A stretch of 64,000 nt of DNA from Streptomyces sp. NRRL S-350 (GTDB lineage Bacteria; Actinomycetota; Actinomycetes; Streptomycetales; Streptomycetaceae): contig NZ_JOHO01000011.1 of the NCBI RefSeq assembly GCF_000719705.1, positions 1 to 64,000 of the forward strand, given 5' to 3'. Positions within the stretch are counted from its first letter, which is position 1. Each line of letters starts with the position of its first letter. Made by a program: the position numbers and the translations under genes. The notes beneath the pieces are model-generated. The model worked only from the letters and a program-made list of their open reading frames with translations, searched no databases and was not told where the DNA came from. Shown piece after piece: positions 51,030 through 59,122 of the stretch.

Positions 51030-52190
51030 ATGGCCAACGAGACAGAGGTCGCGGCCGGCGTCACGGAGGAGTCCGTACGCGAGGCACTGGCGACCGTCAA
51101 CGACCCGGAGATCAACCGCCCGATCACCGACATCGGCATGGTGAAATCGGTCGAGATCGCCGAGGGCGGCGCGGTGCGCGTCGCGGTCTATCTGACCGTC
51201 TCCGGCTGCCCGATGCGCGACACCATCACCACCCGGGTCCGCGAGGCGGTCGGGAAGGTCCCCGGTGTGAGCGGCGTCGAGGTCGAGCTCGACGTGATGA
51301 GCGACGAGCAGCGCAAGGAGCTCTCCCAGCTGCTGCGCGGCGGCGCCCCCGAGCGGGAGATCCCGTTCGCCAAGCCCGGCACGCTGACCCGCGTGTACGC
51401 CGTCGCCTCCGGCAAGGGCGGCGTCGGCAAGTCCTCGGTGACGGTCAACCTGGCGGCCGCGATGGCCGCCGACGGCCTGAAGGTCGCCGTCGTGGACGCC
51501 GACATCTACGGCCACAGCGTGCCGCGCATGCTGGGCGTCGAGGGCCGGCCCACCCAGGTCCAGGACATGATCATGCCGCCGCAGGCGAACGGTGTGAAGG
51601 TCATCTCGATCGGGATGTTCACCCCGGGCAACGCCCCGGTGGTCTGGCGCGGCCCGATGCTGCACCGCGCGCTCCAGCAGTTCCTCGCCGACGTCTACTG
51701 GGGCGACCTGGACGTCCTGCTCCTGGACCTGCCGCCCGGCACCGGCGACATCGCGATCTCGGTCGCGCAGCTCGTGCCGAACGCCGAGATCCTGATCGTC
51801 ACCACCCCGCAGATGGCCGCCGCCGAGGTGGCCGAGCGGGCCGGCACCATCGCGGTGCAGACCCACCAGAAGATCGTCGGCGTGATCGAGAACATGTCCG
51901 GCATGCCGTGCCCGCACTGCGACGAGATGATCGACGTCTTCGGCACCGGCGGCGGCCAGACCGTCGCGGACGCGCTCACCCGCACCGTCGGCGCCACCGT
52001 CCCGGTGCTCGGCTCGATCCCGATCGACGTACGGCTGCGCGAGGGCGGCGACGACGGCCGCCCGGTCGTGCTCGCCGCGCCCGACTCCCCGGCCGGCGCC
52101 GCCCTGCGCGCGGTGGCCGGCAAGCTCGGCGGCCGCCAGCGCGGGCTGTCCGGGATGTCGCTCGGGCTGACGCCCAAGAACAAGTTCTGA
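51030..52190 (+). CDS. mrp: Mrp/NBP35-family Fe-S carrier ATPase
   Basis: This 386-residue protein has an N-terminal MIP18/DUF59 domain (REALATVNDPEINRPITDIG, SGCPMRDTI) and a ParA-like P-loop ATPase (ASGKGGVGKSSVTVNLAAAM, deviant Walker A). Also visible are DLPPGTGD, and a CPHCD metal site typical of Fe-S carriers. It loads Fe-S clusters onto target proteins in the cytosol. TACCAT lies 6 nt before the ATG and no ribosome site is seen, suggesting a leaderless transcript independent of the DUF1003 gene. Confidence 0.95.
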   Translation: MANETEVAAGVTEESVREALATVNDPEINRPITDIGMVKSVEIAEGGAVRVAVYLTVSGCPMRDTITTRVREAVGKVPGVSGVEVELDVMSDEQRKELSQLLRGGAPEREIPFAKPGTLTRVYAVASGKGGVGKSSVTVNLAAAMAADGLKVAVVDADIYGHSVPRMLGVEGRPTQVQDMIMPPQANGVKVISIGMFTPGNAPVVWRGPMLHRALQQFLADVYWGDLDVLLLDLPPGTGDIAISVAQLVPNAEILIVTTPQMAAAEVAERAGTIAVQTHQKIVGVIENMSGMPCPHCDEMIDVFGTGGGQTVADALTRTVGATVPVLGSIPIDVRLREGGDDGRPVVLAAPDSPAGAALRAVAGKLGGRQRGLSGMSLGLTPKNKF

Positions 52191-52245
52191 GCCGGTAGCC
52201 GCCCGCCGCGCCCTCGGCCCGGGGCGGCCGGGGCGGACAGCGGCA

Positions 52246-52280
52246 GGGGCCGGGTGGTGCGATCCGCACCGCCCGGCCCC
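52246..52280. terminator. Bidirectional terminator hairpin
   Basis: A 16-bp stem (GGGGCCGGGTGGTGCG with CGCACCGCCCGGCCCC, one wobble pair) around a 3-nt loop lies between convergent mrp and the next gene, followed by TTCGTCG on the + strand. Confidence 0.82.
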
Positions 52281-52299
52281 TTCGTCGTCGCGGCGGGCC

Positions 52300-52968
52300 C
52301 TACGGCCGGGTGTAGTCGGCCAGGTCCGGGACGGTGGCGAAGCCGACGCCGTACGCGCTGACGCCCCGGCCGTAGGCGCCCAGCAGGACGCCGGGGGCCT
52401 CGCCCGCCAGCACCCAGCCGTACTCGGACTCGCGGTAGCGGAAGGGCTGCGGCAGGCCGTTGACCGGCAGGCTCAGGGTCGACCAGCCGGGGCCGGCCAG
52501 GTCGTCGGCGAGGTCCCAGGCGAGGCTGCTCTGCTGGTCCAGCCAGTCCTGGCGCAGCGCGCGGTCCAGCTGGCCCGGCCAGGTCGCGGCGAGCAGGCCG
52601 GAGCCGGCCAGCCAGGCGGCGGACGAGGCGGAGGTCGCCTCCAGGGTGCCGGTGTTGTCGGCGCTGCGGCGGCTGTCCCGGCGGGCCATGGTGACCACGG
52701 CCGCGAACTTGCGCATGTCGCGCGGCTCGTACTGCTTGGCCGGCTCGTCGCCGTGGCCGAGCGAGCCGTAGTCGATGCTGCCCGCGGCCCGCAGGCCGGC
52801 GCCGGCCTGCATCAGGTAGCGGCGGCCGGTCCAGCCTTCGTCCAGGCCGTACCAGGGGAAGTCGGCGGACAGGTAGGGCACCAGTGGGTCCGCCGGGCCG
52901 GCCTGCCCGCCGACCACCGGGCCGCCGGCCGTGGCCGTCGCCCCTCCCGCCTGACTCGTCGCGTCCAT
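52300..52968 (-). CDS. Uncharacterised soluble protein
   Basis: No family is recognised. The 222-residue protein has a short Ala/Gly-rich start, then YLSADFPWYGLDEGWTGRRY and blocks rich in Trp and Gly (GLLAATWPGQLDRALRQDWL; YRESEYGWVLAGEAPGVLLG). It has neither a signal peptide nor membrane helices. The GAGGAGG site 6 nt before the ATG and strong codon bias support expression. It lies alone between mrp and tatB. Confidence 0.75.
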   Translation of the reverse strand: MDATSQAGGATATAGGPVVGGQAGPADPLVPYLSADFPWYGLDEGWTGRRYLMQAGAGLRAAGSIDYGSLGHGDEPAKQYEPRDMRKFAAVVTMARRDSRRSADNTGTLEATSASSAAWLAGSGLLAATWPGQLDRALRQDWLDQQSSLAWDLADDLAGPGWSTLSLPVNGLPQPFRYRESEYGWVLAGEAPGVLLGAYGRGVSAYGVGFATVPDLADYTRP

Positions 52969-53117
52969 CCCCGGGCCTCCTCAAACACACGTTGCCTGCC
53001 GTGGCGCGCTCCCATGGTGGCGTACCGCGGCGTTCCCGGGAGCCGTTCCCGTCCGCGACGGCGCGCGATGTGACGGACGGCTCAGCGGGAACAATCAGCA
53101 CAATAGCGGCGCACACG

Positions 53118-53156
53118 CCGCCGCCCCGCTCAGCCGGGCGGCCGGGCGGGGCGGTG
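53118..53156 (-). terminator. Hairpin after tatB
   Basis: CCGCCCCG and CGGGGCGG flank a GC-rich loop 33-70 nt after the tatB stop on the - strand. It is likely to end the tatB transcript. The rest of the 52969-53188 gap shows no clear promoter for the next gene. Confidence 0.5.
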
Positions 53157-53188
53157 GCGTGCTGCCGGGCGTCGTGCCGGAGCGCGGC

Positions 53189-53623
53189 TCAGGTCGCGTC
53201 GGGGTCGAACGGGGGCCGCTCGCCGGGGGCCAGCGGGGCACCGGCGGAGGCGGGCGCCGGGCCGGACTTGTCGAAGCTGACGCTGCCGCCGCGGCCGTTC
53301 ACCGGCGTCGCGGGCTTGTCGTCCAGGACGGACCGGATGTCCAGCGAGTCCTTCATCTCCTTGAGGCCCAGCGGGTCGTCCTGGCCGCCCATGAGCTGCT
53401 TGCGGACGAAGTTCTTGGGGTTGAGGTCCTCGAACTCGAAGTCCTGGAACTCGGGGCCGAGTTCGCTGCGGATGTCCTCCTTCGCGTTGTCGGCGAAGGC
53501 GCGGATCTTCCGGATGAAGCCCATGGTGTCCTGGATCAGCTTCGGGAGCTTGTCCGGACCGAAGATGATGATCGCCATCACGACCAGGGTCAGGAGCTCC
53601 AGCCCACCTACGTCGCTGAACAC
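53189..53623 (-). CDS. tatB: Sec-independent translocase subunit TatB
   Basis: TatB binds twin-arginine signal peptides together with TatC. The 144-residue protein has a single N-terminal membrane helix (VGGLELLTLVVMAIIIFGPD), the conserved GPDKLPKL hinge, an amphipathic helix (IQDTMGFIRKIRAFADNAK) and a Pro-rich tail. GTG start with GGGAG upstream. It lies next to the anti-sigma/sigma pair on the same strand, as tatB does near sigE in M. tuberculosis. Confidence 0.94.
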   Translation of the reverse strand: MFSDVGGLELLTLVVMAIIIFGPDKLPKLIQDTMGFIRKIRAFADNAKEDIRSELGPEFQDFEFEDLNPKNFVRKQLMGGQDDPLGLKEMKDSLDIRSVLDDKPATPVNGRGGSVSFDKSGPAPASAGAPLAPGERPPFDPDAT

Positions 53624-53779
53624 CTTTGCTCCCTAGCTCGTCGGACGACGGTTCCTACAGGGTAATGGCCACCGGCGAGTCCCTGGCCCACGCTGCGATG
53701 AAGCCGTGGTAAAGACCTGCCGGTGGCCGGACCCGCGGGGGCCGCCGTGCTCCGGATGCCGGGGCCCTCCAGGGCCGCT

Positions 53780-54790
53780 CTAGCGGGTCTGCTGACGGAG
53801 TGCGGCGACGTCGCCGGGGTAGCGCTGCGGGAGCGGCGGCGGGGACGCCTCACGGGTCGCGGCGACCGCGCGGCCCGGGAAGTCCACCGGGACCTGCGCC
53901 GTCATCGGGACCAGGCCGCCACTGCGGCCGGTGCCGGCGTTGCCGCCGACCGGGCTGACCGTCGTGCCCCGGCGGTCCTCGCCCTGCGGGGTGAGCCCCC
54001 CGACGCTGCCGAGCGTGACCGCGGCGACGGAGAAGGCGCCGGCGGCGGCGAAGACCAGGCGGCGCCCGCGGGCGGCCGGGCGGACGGCGGCTGCGGACGG
54101 CTGCGGACGGGCGGCGCCGTCCGGTCCGGCGGCGGCCTCGGGACGGGCGGAGCGCCGGCCCATCAGTGGCCGGAGCACCGTGCCGCGGCCGAAGGCGCGC
54201 GGGTCGACCCCGGGAAGAGGGGTGTCGGCGCCGAGCGCGCCCGCGCCGAAGGAGGCACCGGCGCCGCGGCCGAAGGTGCCGCCGGTGAGCCGGCTGCCGC
54301 CGAGCGTTCCGGTGGCCGCGACGCCGCCGCCGGGCCGGTCGTCGTCGCCGTCGTGGCGCCCGCGCCCGGTCGGCCGTGCGGGCTCCGCCGGGCCGTCCTC
54401 GGGGAGGTTGCCGACGGCCATCAGCCGGGCCATCAGCGAGGCGGACGGGTCGGGCGTGCCGCTGCGGGTGAGCAGGTGCTTGACGCTGCGGCCCTCGTCG
54501 ACCTCGGCGAGGCACTGCGGGCAGGTCGCCAGGTGGGCCTGGACGCGGTCGCGCGAGTCGTGGCCGAGTTCGCCGTCGAGGAAGGCGGACAGCCGCTCGC
54601 CGAGGTGGTGCTCCTCGGCGGCGGGCTCGGCGGCCCGTACGGGCAGCGCGCGCAGCTCCGTGTCGGCGGGCAGCACGGGCTCACCGGGTTCGCCGGTACC
54701 GCGACGTCCCGGCAGGGCCCAGCTCCGCCGGGTCAAGGACCGGCCGGACGAATCCGACCGGTCCGAGCCGGACCGGCTGGTTCCGCTCAC
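53780..54790 (-). CDS. Membrane-anchored zinc-type anti-sigma factor
   Basis: This 336-residue protein has an N-terminal zinc anti-sigma domain ([20 protein letters not shown] then LATCPQC; HxxxCxxC near residue 85). A long low-complexity Gly/Arg-rich linker follows, then one membrane helix near 255-275 ([20 protein letters not shown]) and a short outer tail. Its GTG overlaps the sigma gene stop by 4 nt, so it binds that ECF sigma factor and is made together with it. It is about twice as long as mycobacterial RseA. Confidence 0.9.
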   Translation of the reverse strand: MSGTSRSGSDRSDSSGRSLTRRSWALPGRRGTGEPGEPVLPADTELRALPVRAAEPAAEEHHLGERLSAFLDGELGHDSRDRVQAHLATCPQCLAEVDEGRSVKHLLTRSGTPDPSASLMARLMAVGNLPEDGPAEPARPTGRGRHDGDDDRPGGGVAATGTLGGSRLTGGTFGRGAGASFGAGALGADTPLPGVDPRAFGRGTVLRPLMGRRSARPEAAAGPDGAARPQPSAAAVRPAARGRRLVFAAAGAFSVAAVTLGSVGGLTPQGEDRRGTTVSPVGGNAGTGRSGGLVPMTAQVPVDFPGRAVAATREASPPPLPQRYPGDVAALRQQTR

Positions 54791-55632
54791 GACCGCCTCC
54801 GTCCGCGCCCACCGGGCGCGACCGCGGCCTCGACCGCCCCGACGCCGACCGGCACCGGCTCCTCCGAGCCGCCGCGGCGCTCCCGGCCGGGGGCCGAGCC
54901 GGGGGCGCGGTGCTTGAGCGCGGCGCGCAGGTGGGAGCGGCCGCGGTGGATGCGGCTGCGGACGGTGCCGAGCTTGACGCCCAGCGTGGCGGCGATCTCC
55001 TCGTACGACAGGCCCTCGATGTCGCAGAGCACCACGGCGGCGCGGAACTCCGGGGCGAGGGTGTCCAGCGCCTGCTGGACGTCGGCGTCGAAGTGGGTGT
55101 CGCTGAAGTGCTGTGCCGGGCTGGGCTCGCGGGAGGGGAGCCGCTCGGCCGCGTCCTCGCCGAGCGCGTCGAAGCGGATGCGCTGACGGCGGCGGACCAT
55201 GTCCAGGAACAGGTTGGTGGTGATCCGGTGCAGCCAGCCCTCGAACGTGCCGGGGGTGTAGGTGGACAGCGAACGGAACACCCGGACGAAGACCTCCTGG
55301 GTGAGGTCCTCGGCGTCGTGCTGGTTGCCCGTCAGACGGTAGGCGAGCCGGTAGACGCGGGCGCTGTGCGCCTCGACGATCTCCTCCCAGGTGGGCGGAG
55401 TCCAGGTCTGCGCGTCGGAACCCTCGGTGAAGGTCGCGAGGGCGGGGGCCTCGGTGGCGCCCGCGGCCGGCGTCCGGGCGGCGGGCTGGTCCAGGTCGGA
55501 GTGCGCAGGCTGGTTCATCACGGGCTTCGGCGTACGGGCCGACGCGGTGCCGCGGAAGTGCCGCCGCACGGGGACGTCGCCCTCGGCCACACCTCCTCGG
55601 TCGGCTCTTCTGCCCAGCAGGGCCACCACCAT
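54787..55632 (-). CDS. sigE: ECF sigma factor (SigE-type)
   Basis: This 281-residue ECF sigma factor has region 2 ([60 protein letters not shown]) and region 4 ([40 protein letters not shown]). The N-terminal 75 residues are an unusual disordered extension. The ATG at 55632 is one option; a TTG at 55650 and the GTG just after are others. The anti-sigma gene overlaps its end, and a GGGAACC/GTT promoter upstream indicates autoregulation. It sits at the position of mycobacterial sigE, so an envelope-stress role is inferred; it is not the CseBC-controlled sigE of S. coelicolor. Confidence 0.9.
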   Translation of the reverse strand: MVVALLGRRADRGGVAEGDVPVRRHFRGTASARTPKPVMNQPAHSDLDQPAARTPAAGATEAPALATFTEGSDAQTWTPPTWEEIVEAHSARVYRLAYRLTGNQHDAEDLTQEVFVRVFRSLSTYTPGTFEGWLHRITTNLFLDMVRRRQRIRFDALGEDAAERLPSREPSPAQHFSDTHFDADVQQALDTLAPEFRAAVVLCDIEGLSYEEIAATLGVKLGTVRSRIHRGRSHLRAALKHRAPGSAPGRERRGGSEEPVPVGVGAVEAAVAPGGRGRRRS

Positions 55633-55699
55633 ATCCACCTCACCCGTCAAGCCCGGATAAAAGTGCCCGGGAGCTCTCCCGTACCCGGTCCGTCATGAC

Positions 55700-55726
55700 A
55701 ACGGCCCGCCGCCGTACGCGGTTCCC
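55700..55726 (-). promoter_or_regulatory. ECF-type promoter of the sigma operon
   Basis: On the - strand GGGAACC (55720-55726), a 17-bp spacer and GTT (55700-55702) match the consensus of SigE/SigH-type ECF factors. It lies about 70 bp before the sigma gene, so the operon probably transcribes itself. Confidence 0.72.
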
Positions 55727-55806
55727 GGCAGGCCAGTAATCTGTGCCAGGAAATATCGACATCCCCCGGCACCGGGCCGCCACCCGGGGCTCCGAAAGAG
55801 GCAGCC

Positions 55807-56442
55807 ATCAGCGAGTTCGGGCCCGCGCACGCGGCCCTCGCCGACACCTACGTGGGCGAGGACGCGGTGCTCACCTACGCCCGGGCGCAGTCCGCGCGAA
55901 CCGGCATACGCGCGATCGGGCCGAGCGGCGGGGCCTGCCTGCGGCTCCTGGCGGCCGCCCTGGACGCCAAGGCGGTCGCCGAGATCGGCACCGGCACCGG
56001 TGTGTCCGGGGTCTACCTGCTGCGCGGGATGCGGCCGGACGGCGTGCTGACCACGGTCGACTCGGAACCGGTGCGCCAGCAGCTGGCCCGCGAGGCGTAC
56101 CACGCGGCCGGCTTCGCCGCCAACCGCTCCCGTTTCATACCGGGCCGGGCGCTGGAGGTGCTGCCCCGGCTCGCCGACGGCCAGTACGACCTGGTGTTCT
56201 GCGACGGCGATCCGGCCGAGTCCCGCGAGTACCTGCTGGAGTCGCTGCGGCTGCTGAGGCCGGGCGGGATGGTCTGCTTCGAGGGGGTCTTCCAGGAGGG
56301 CCGGCTGGCCGAGCCGGAGCTGCAGGACCCGCAGACCGGCGCGGTGCGGGACCTGGTCCGGGACGTCCGGGAGAGCGAGGCCCTGCTGCCGGCCCTGCTG
56401 CCCGTCTCGGACGGCCTGCTCTGCGCGGTCAAGCGCCCGTAG
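55807..56442 (+). CDS. O-methyltransferase (Rv1220c-type)
   Basis: This AdoMet-dependent methyltransferase has motif I VAEIGTGTGVSGVYLLRGM, LTTVDSEPVRQQLAREA, QYDLVFCDGDPAES and LRPGGMVCFEGVF, as in class-I small-molecule methyltransferases. Divergence from a sigE gene matches Rv1220c. The start is uncertain. Homologues extend about 20 residues left of the first GTG (55852), but the only site with a ribosome-binding sequence (AGAGG, 5 nt) is an ATC at 55807 giving SEFGPAHAALADTYVGEDAV. It could be a rare start codon or a base error for ATG. Confidence 0.85.
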   Translation: MSEFGPAHAALADTYVGEDAVLTYARAQSARTGIRAIGPSGGACLRLLAAALDAKAVAEIGTGTGVSGVYLLRGMRPDGVLTTVDSEPVRQQLAREAYHAAGFAANRSRFIPGRALEVLPRLADGQYDLVFCDGDPAESREYLLESLRLLRPGGMVCFEGVFQEGRLAEPELQDPQTGAVRDLVRDVRESEALLPALLPVSDGLLCAVKRP

Positions 56443-56530
56443 CCCCGCCCGTGACCCGCCGCCCGACCGGGCCGGCGGGCGTCCGGACAGGCGTCCGGGC
56501 GCCCCGGCGCCCCGGCGCCCCGGCGTTCGG

Positions 56531-56570
56531 AAAACGCACGGACCCGGGTCGACATGACGTCGTACCCGGG
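56531..56570 (-). terminator. Terminator of DUF3117 gene
   Basis: On the - strand CCCGGGT/ACCCGGG with inner CGAC/GTCG (one bulge) forms a stem around ATGAC-type loop, followed 9 nt later by TTTT. It lies 45 nt after the DUF3117 stop. Just beyond, 56495-56525 holds direct CGCCCCGG repeats. Confidence 0.7.
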
Positions 56571-56614
56571 CCCGGCGGCGCATCTCCAGGAGATGGCGAG
56601 CACACCTACTGCGG

Positions 56615-56782
56615 TCAGCCGCAGGCCTTCTTCAGGGCCTCGCCGAGGGCGTCGGCCTCGTCAGGCGTGAGCTCCACCACGAGGCGTCCGCCGCCTTCGA
56701 GCGGAACGCGCATGATGATGCCCCGCCCCTCTTTGGTGACTTCGAGCGGGCCGTCACCCGTCCGCGGCTTCATGGCCGCCAT
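56615..56782 (-). CDS. DUF3117 small conserved protein
   Basis: This 55-residue protein reads AAMKPRTGDGPLEVTKEGRG, then IIMRVPLEGGGRLVVELTPD and EADALGEALKKACG, an almost invariant actinobacterial family (DUF3117; Rv1211 in M. tuberculosis). The ATG at 56782 has GGAAGGGG upstream. Near-invariance across the phylum implies an important role, but none is known. It is easily missed because of its size. Confidence 0.95.
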   Translation of the reverse strand: MAAMKPRTGDGPLEVTKEGRGIIMRVPLEGGGRLVVELTPDEADALGEALKKACG

Positions 56783-57100
56783 GCTCGTTCCCCTTCCTGC
56801 AACCGCTCAGCTACGCACCGGAAGTCCGTCCACCGCCGGTATCGAACGCATTGATCGGAAGCCATTATCCCGCATGCCACGGGCTGATGACCAACATCAC
56901 TCTCGGTGCAACCGCGGCCGGACCGCCCCCAACCGCCGTAATTCATGTCATAAGCCCCGGCGTGGCGGCGATGCGGACTCCGATGGAAGGTGCGATACCT
57001 CACACTCCCCAGGTCGCCCCGTGCTCCGGCATCCTGGCACACGACACCGACACCGACACCGCGACCGACACCGCGACGATCACCCGGGGAGCCCTCACCG
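56783..57100. other. 318-bp divergent gap between DUF3117 and enoyl-CoA hydratase
   Basis: This region is less GC-rich than average around 56840-56960. A + strand TTGATC near 56852 and a - strand GATAATGG near 56867 are possible promoter parts, but neither is convincing. Just before the hydratase ATG lie tandem GACACC/GCGACC hexamer repeats (about 57045-57078). Confidence 0.4.
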
Positions 57101-57901
57101 ATGTCCGACTCCGTGCTGTACGACCTGGACGGCGGCCTGGCCGTCATCACCATCAACCGTCCGGAGGCGATGAACGCCCTCGACGTCGCCACCAAGGTCG
57201 CCCTGCGCGACACCGTGGTCGCCGCGGCCGAGGACCCGGCGGTGCGGGCGGTGCTGCTGACCGGGGCCGGCGAGCGCGCGTTCTGCGTCGGGCAGGACCT
57301 GAACGAGCACCTGACCCTGCTGAAGCGGGCCGAGGAGACCGGCGAGGGCGCGCTGCGGACCGTCGCCGAGCACTACAACCCGCTGACCCGGGCGCTGGCC
57401 GGGATGCGCAAGCCGACCGTCGCCGCGGTCGGCGGGGTCGCCGCCGGCGCGGGCGCCTCGCTCGCCTTCGCCTGTGACTTCCGGATCCTGTCCGACCGGG
57501 CCGGCTTCAACACCGCCTTCGCCGGGATCGCCCTGACCGCCGACTCGGGTGCCTCCTGGACGCTGCCCCGGCTGGTCGGGCACGCCAAGGCCACCGAACT
57601 GCTGATGCTGCCCCGGACGGTGAAGGCCGCCGAGGCGATGGAGCTGGGCCTGGCCACCAAGGTGGTGCCGGCCGAGGAACTCGCCGCCACCGCACGGGCC
57701 TTCGCCCGCGAGCTGGCCGAGGGCCCGACCGTCGCGTACGGCGCCATCAAGGCGTCGCTGGCGTACGGCGCCTCGCACTCGCTGGACGAACTCCTCGACA
57801 AGGAGGACGAGCTGCAGACCCTGGCCGGGGAGAGCGAGGACCACCGGATCGCGGTGCGCGCCTTCATCGCCAAGGAGAAGCCCCGGTACGTGGGCCGCTG
57901 A
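57101..57901 (+). CDS. Enoyl-CoA hydratase/isomerase family protein
   Basis: This 266-residue crotonase-fold enzyme has GERAFCVGQDLNEHL (oxyanion loop), AAVGGVAAGAGASLAFACDF (second oxyanion Gly) and LVGHAKATELLMLPRTVKAA. The usual catalytic Glu pair is partly replaced (SGASWTLPRLVG), as in many PaaG-like isomerases, so the reaction is uncertain. The ATG at 57101 has GGGGAG upstream. The stop codon region is duplicated in a 16-bp tandem repeat. Confidence 0.9.
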   Translation: MSDSVLYDLDGGLAVITINRPEAMNALDVATKVALRDTVVAAAEDPAVRAVLLTGAGERAFCVGQDLNEHLTLLKRAEETGEGALRTVAEHYNPLTRALAGMRKPTVAAVGGVAAGAGASLAFACDFRILSDRAGFNTAFAGIALTADSGASWTLPRLVGHAKATELLMLPRTVKAAEAMELGLATKVVPAEELAATARAFARELAEGPTVAYGAIKASLAYGASHSLDELLDKEDELQTLAGESEDHRIAVRAFIAKEKPRYVGR

Positions 57902-57961
57902 GCACGTGGGCCGCTGAACGCGCGGGGCCGCTGGAGCCGCCAGGCCGTGGGGAAGGCGGCT

Positions 57962-58555
57962 TCAGCGCTTCGCGCCGGTGCGGACGTGGCAGTCCGCCAG
58001 GTGGTCGTCCACCAGGCCGCAGGCCTGCATCAGGGCGTAGGCGGTGGTCGGGCCGACGAAGCGGAAGCCCGCCGTCTTCAGCGCCTTCGCCAGTGCCGTC
58101 GACTCGGGTGTGACGGCCGGCACCTCGCCCAGCGTGCGGGGGGCCGGCCGGCCCGGCCCGGGGGCGAACCCCCAGATCAGCGCGTCCAGTCCGCCCGGCA
58201 GGTCGCGGGCGGCCCGCGCGTTGGCGATCGCCGCCTCGATCTTGGCCCGGTTGCGGATGATGCCGGGGTCGGCGAGCAGCCGCTCCTTCTCGGCCTCGCC
58301 GAACTCGGCGACCTTGGCGATCTCGAAGCCGGCGAACGCGGCCCGGAAGCCCTCGCGGCGGCGCAGGATGGTCAGCCAGGACAGCCCGGACTGGAAGGCC
58401 TCCAGGCAGACCCGCTCGAACAGCGCGTCGTCGCCGTGGACGGGGCGGCCCCACTCGGTGTCGTGGTAGACGCGGTAGTCGTCGGTGGAGTCGCCCCAGG
58501 CACAGCGGCGCAGCCCGTCCGCGCCGAGCACCGCGCCGTCGACGGGCACCGTCAC
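57962..58555 (-). CDS. tag: DNA-3-methyladenine glycosylase I
   Basis: Tag removes 3-methyladenine from alkylated DNA. The 197-residue protein has RRCAWGDSTDDYRVYHDTEW, the helix-hairpin-helix region LSWLTILRRREGFRAAFAGF, FGEAEKERLLADPGIIRNRA and the zinc-binding VDDHLADCHVR. It overlaps the upstream DivIVA-like gene by 4 nt on the same strand, matching Rv1210/Rv1209. The N-terminus overlaps that gene, so translation is coupled. Confidence 0.95.
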   Translation of the reverse strand: MTVPVDGAVLGADGLRRCAWGDSTDDYRVYHDTEWGRPVHGDDALFERVCLEAFQSGLSWLTILRRREGFRAAFAGFEIAKVAEFGEAEKERLLADPGIIRNRAKIEAAIANARAARDLPGGLDALIWGFAPGPGRPAPRTLGEVPAVTPESTALAKALKTAGFRFVGPTTAYALMQACGLVDDHLADCHVRTGAKR

Positions 58556-58992
58556 TGCTCCGCCGCCGGCTTCGCGTCCTCGGCGGCCGGCTCCTCGGCC
58601 TGCGGCTTGGTGAGCGCGACGGCCGGCTCGACCACCTTGGCGAACTGCTCCAGGCCGGGCAGCGGTTCGGCCGCCGGGTCGGGGCCGCCGGTCGCATCGA
58701 CCGCGCCGCGCAGGTGGGCGGCGGCCTCCAACTCGGCGATCCGCGCGTCGCGGTAGGCGAGCTCGGCGCCGAGGCGGTCCAGGACGTCGTCCACCTCGTC
58801 CATCCGGTAGCCGCGCAGGGCCATCGGCAGACGCAGCTCGTCCACGTCCGACTTGCCCAGCGGGCGGTCCTGCGGCAGCCGCGCCGAGAGGCGGTCGGGT
58901 ACCGCCTCCGGCATCGAGCCGCCTCCGCCGAGCGCCACCAGGGCGGCGCCGCCGACCACCACGGCCATGGCGACCACGATCACCCAGAACAC
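58552..58992 (-). CDS. Membrane-anchored DivIVA-domain protein
   Basis: This 146-residue protein has one N-terminal membrane helix (VFWVIVVAMAVVVGGAALVA) and a short DivIVA-type coiled-coil segment (ELRLPMALRGYRMDEVDDVL, then LGAELAYRDARIAELE). It ends in an Ala/Pro/Glu-rich tail. The GTG has GGAGGA 6 nt upstream. It resembles Rv1209 and precedes tag. The DivIVA motif suggests a link to growth-zone or membrane-curvature proteins. Confidence 0.88.
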   Translation of the reverse strand: MFWVIVVAMAVVVGGAALVALGGGGSMPEAVPDRLSARLPQDRPLGKSDVDELRLPMALRGYRMDEVDDVLDRLGAELAYRDARIAELEAAAHLRGAVDATGGPDPAAEPLPGLEQFAKVVEPAVALTKPQAEEPAAEDAKPAAEQ

Positions 58993-59122
58993 GAGCTGTC
59001 CTCCCGAACTCCCGGACGGTCCTCGTCGAAGTGCCGGGGAACCAGACTGATCATGACAGCATGGTCCCCTAGTGAGGCCGGGGGCCATCATCGCACCCGC
59101 AGGAGCTCTGGAGGAGACATCG

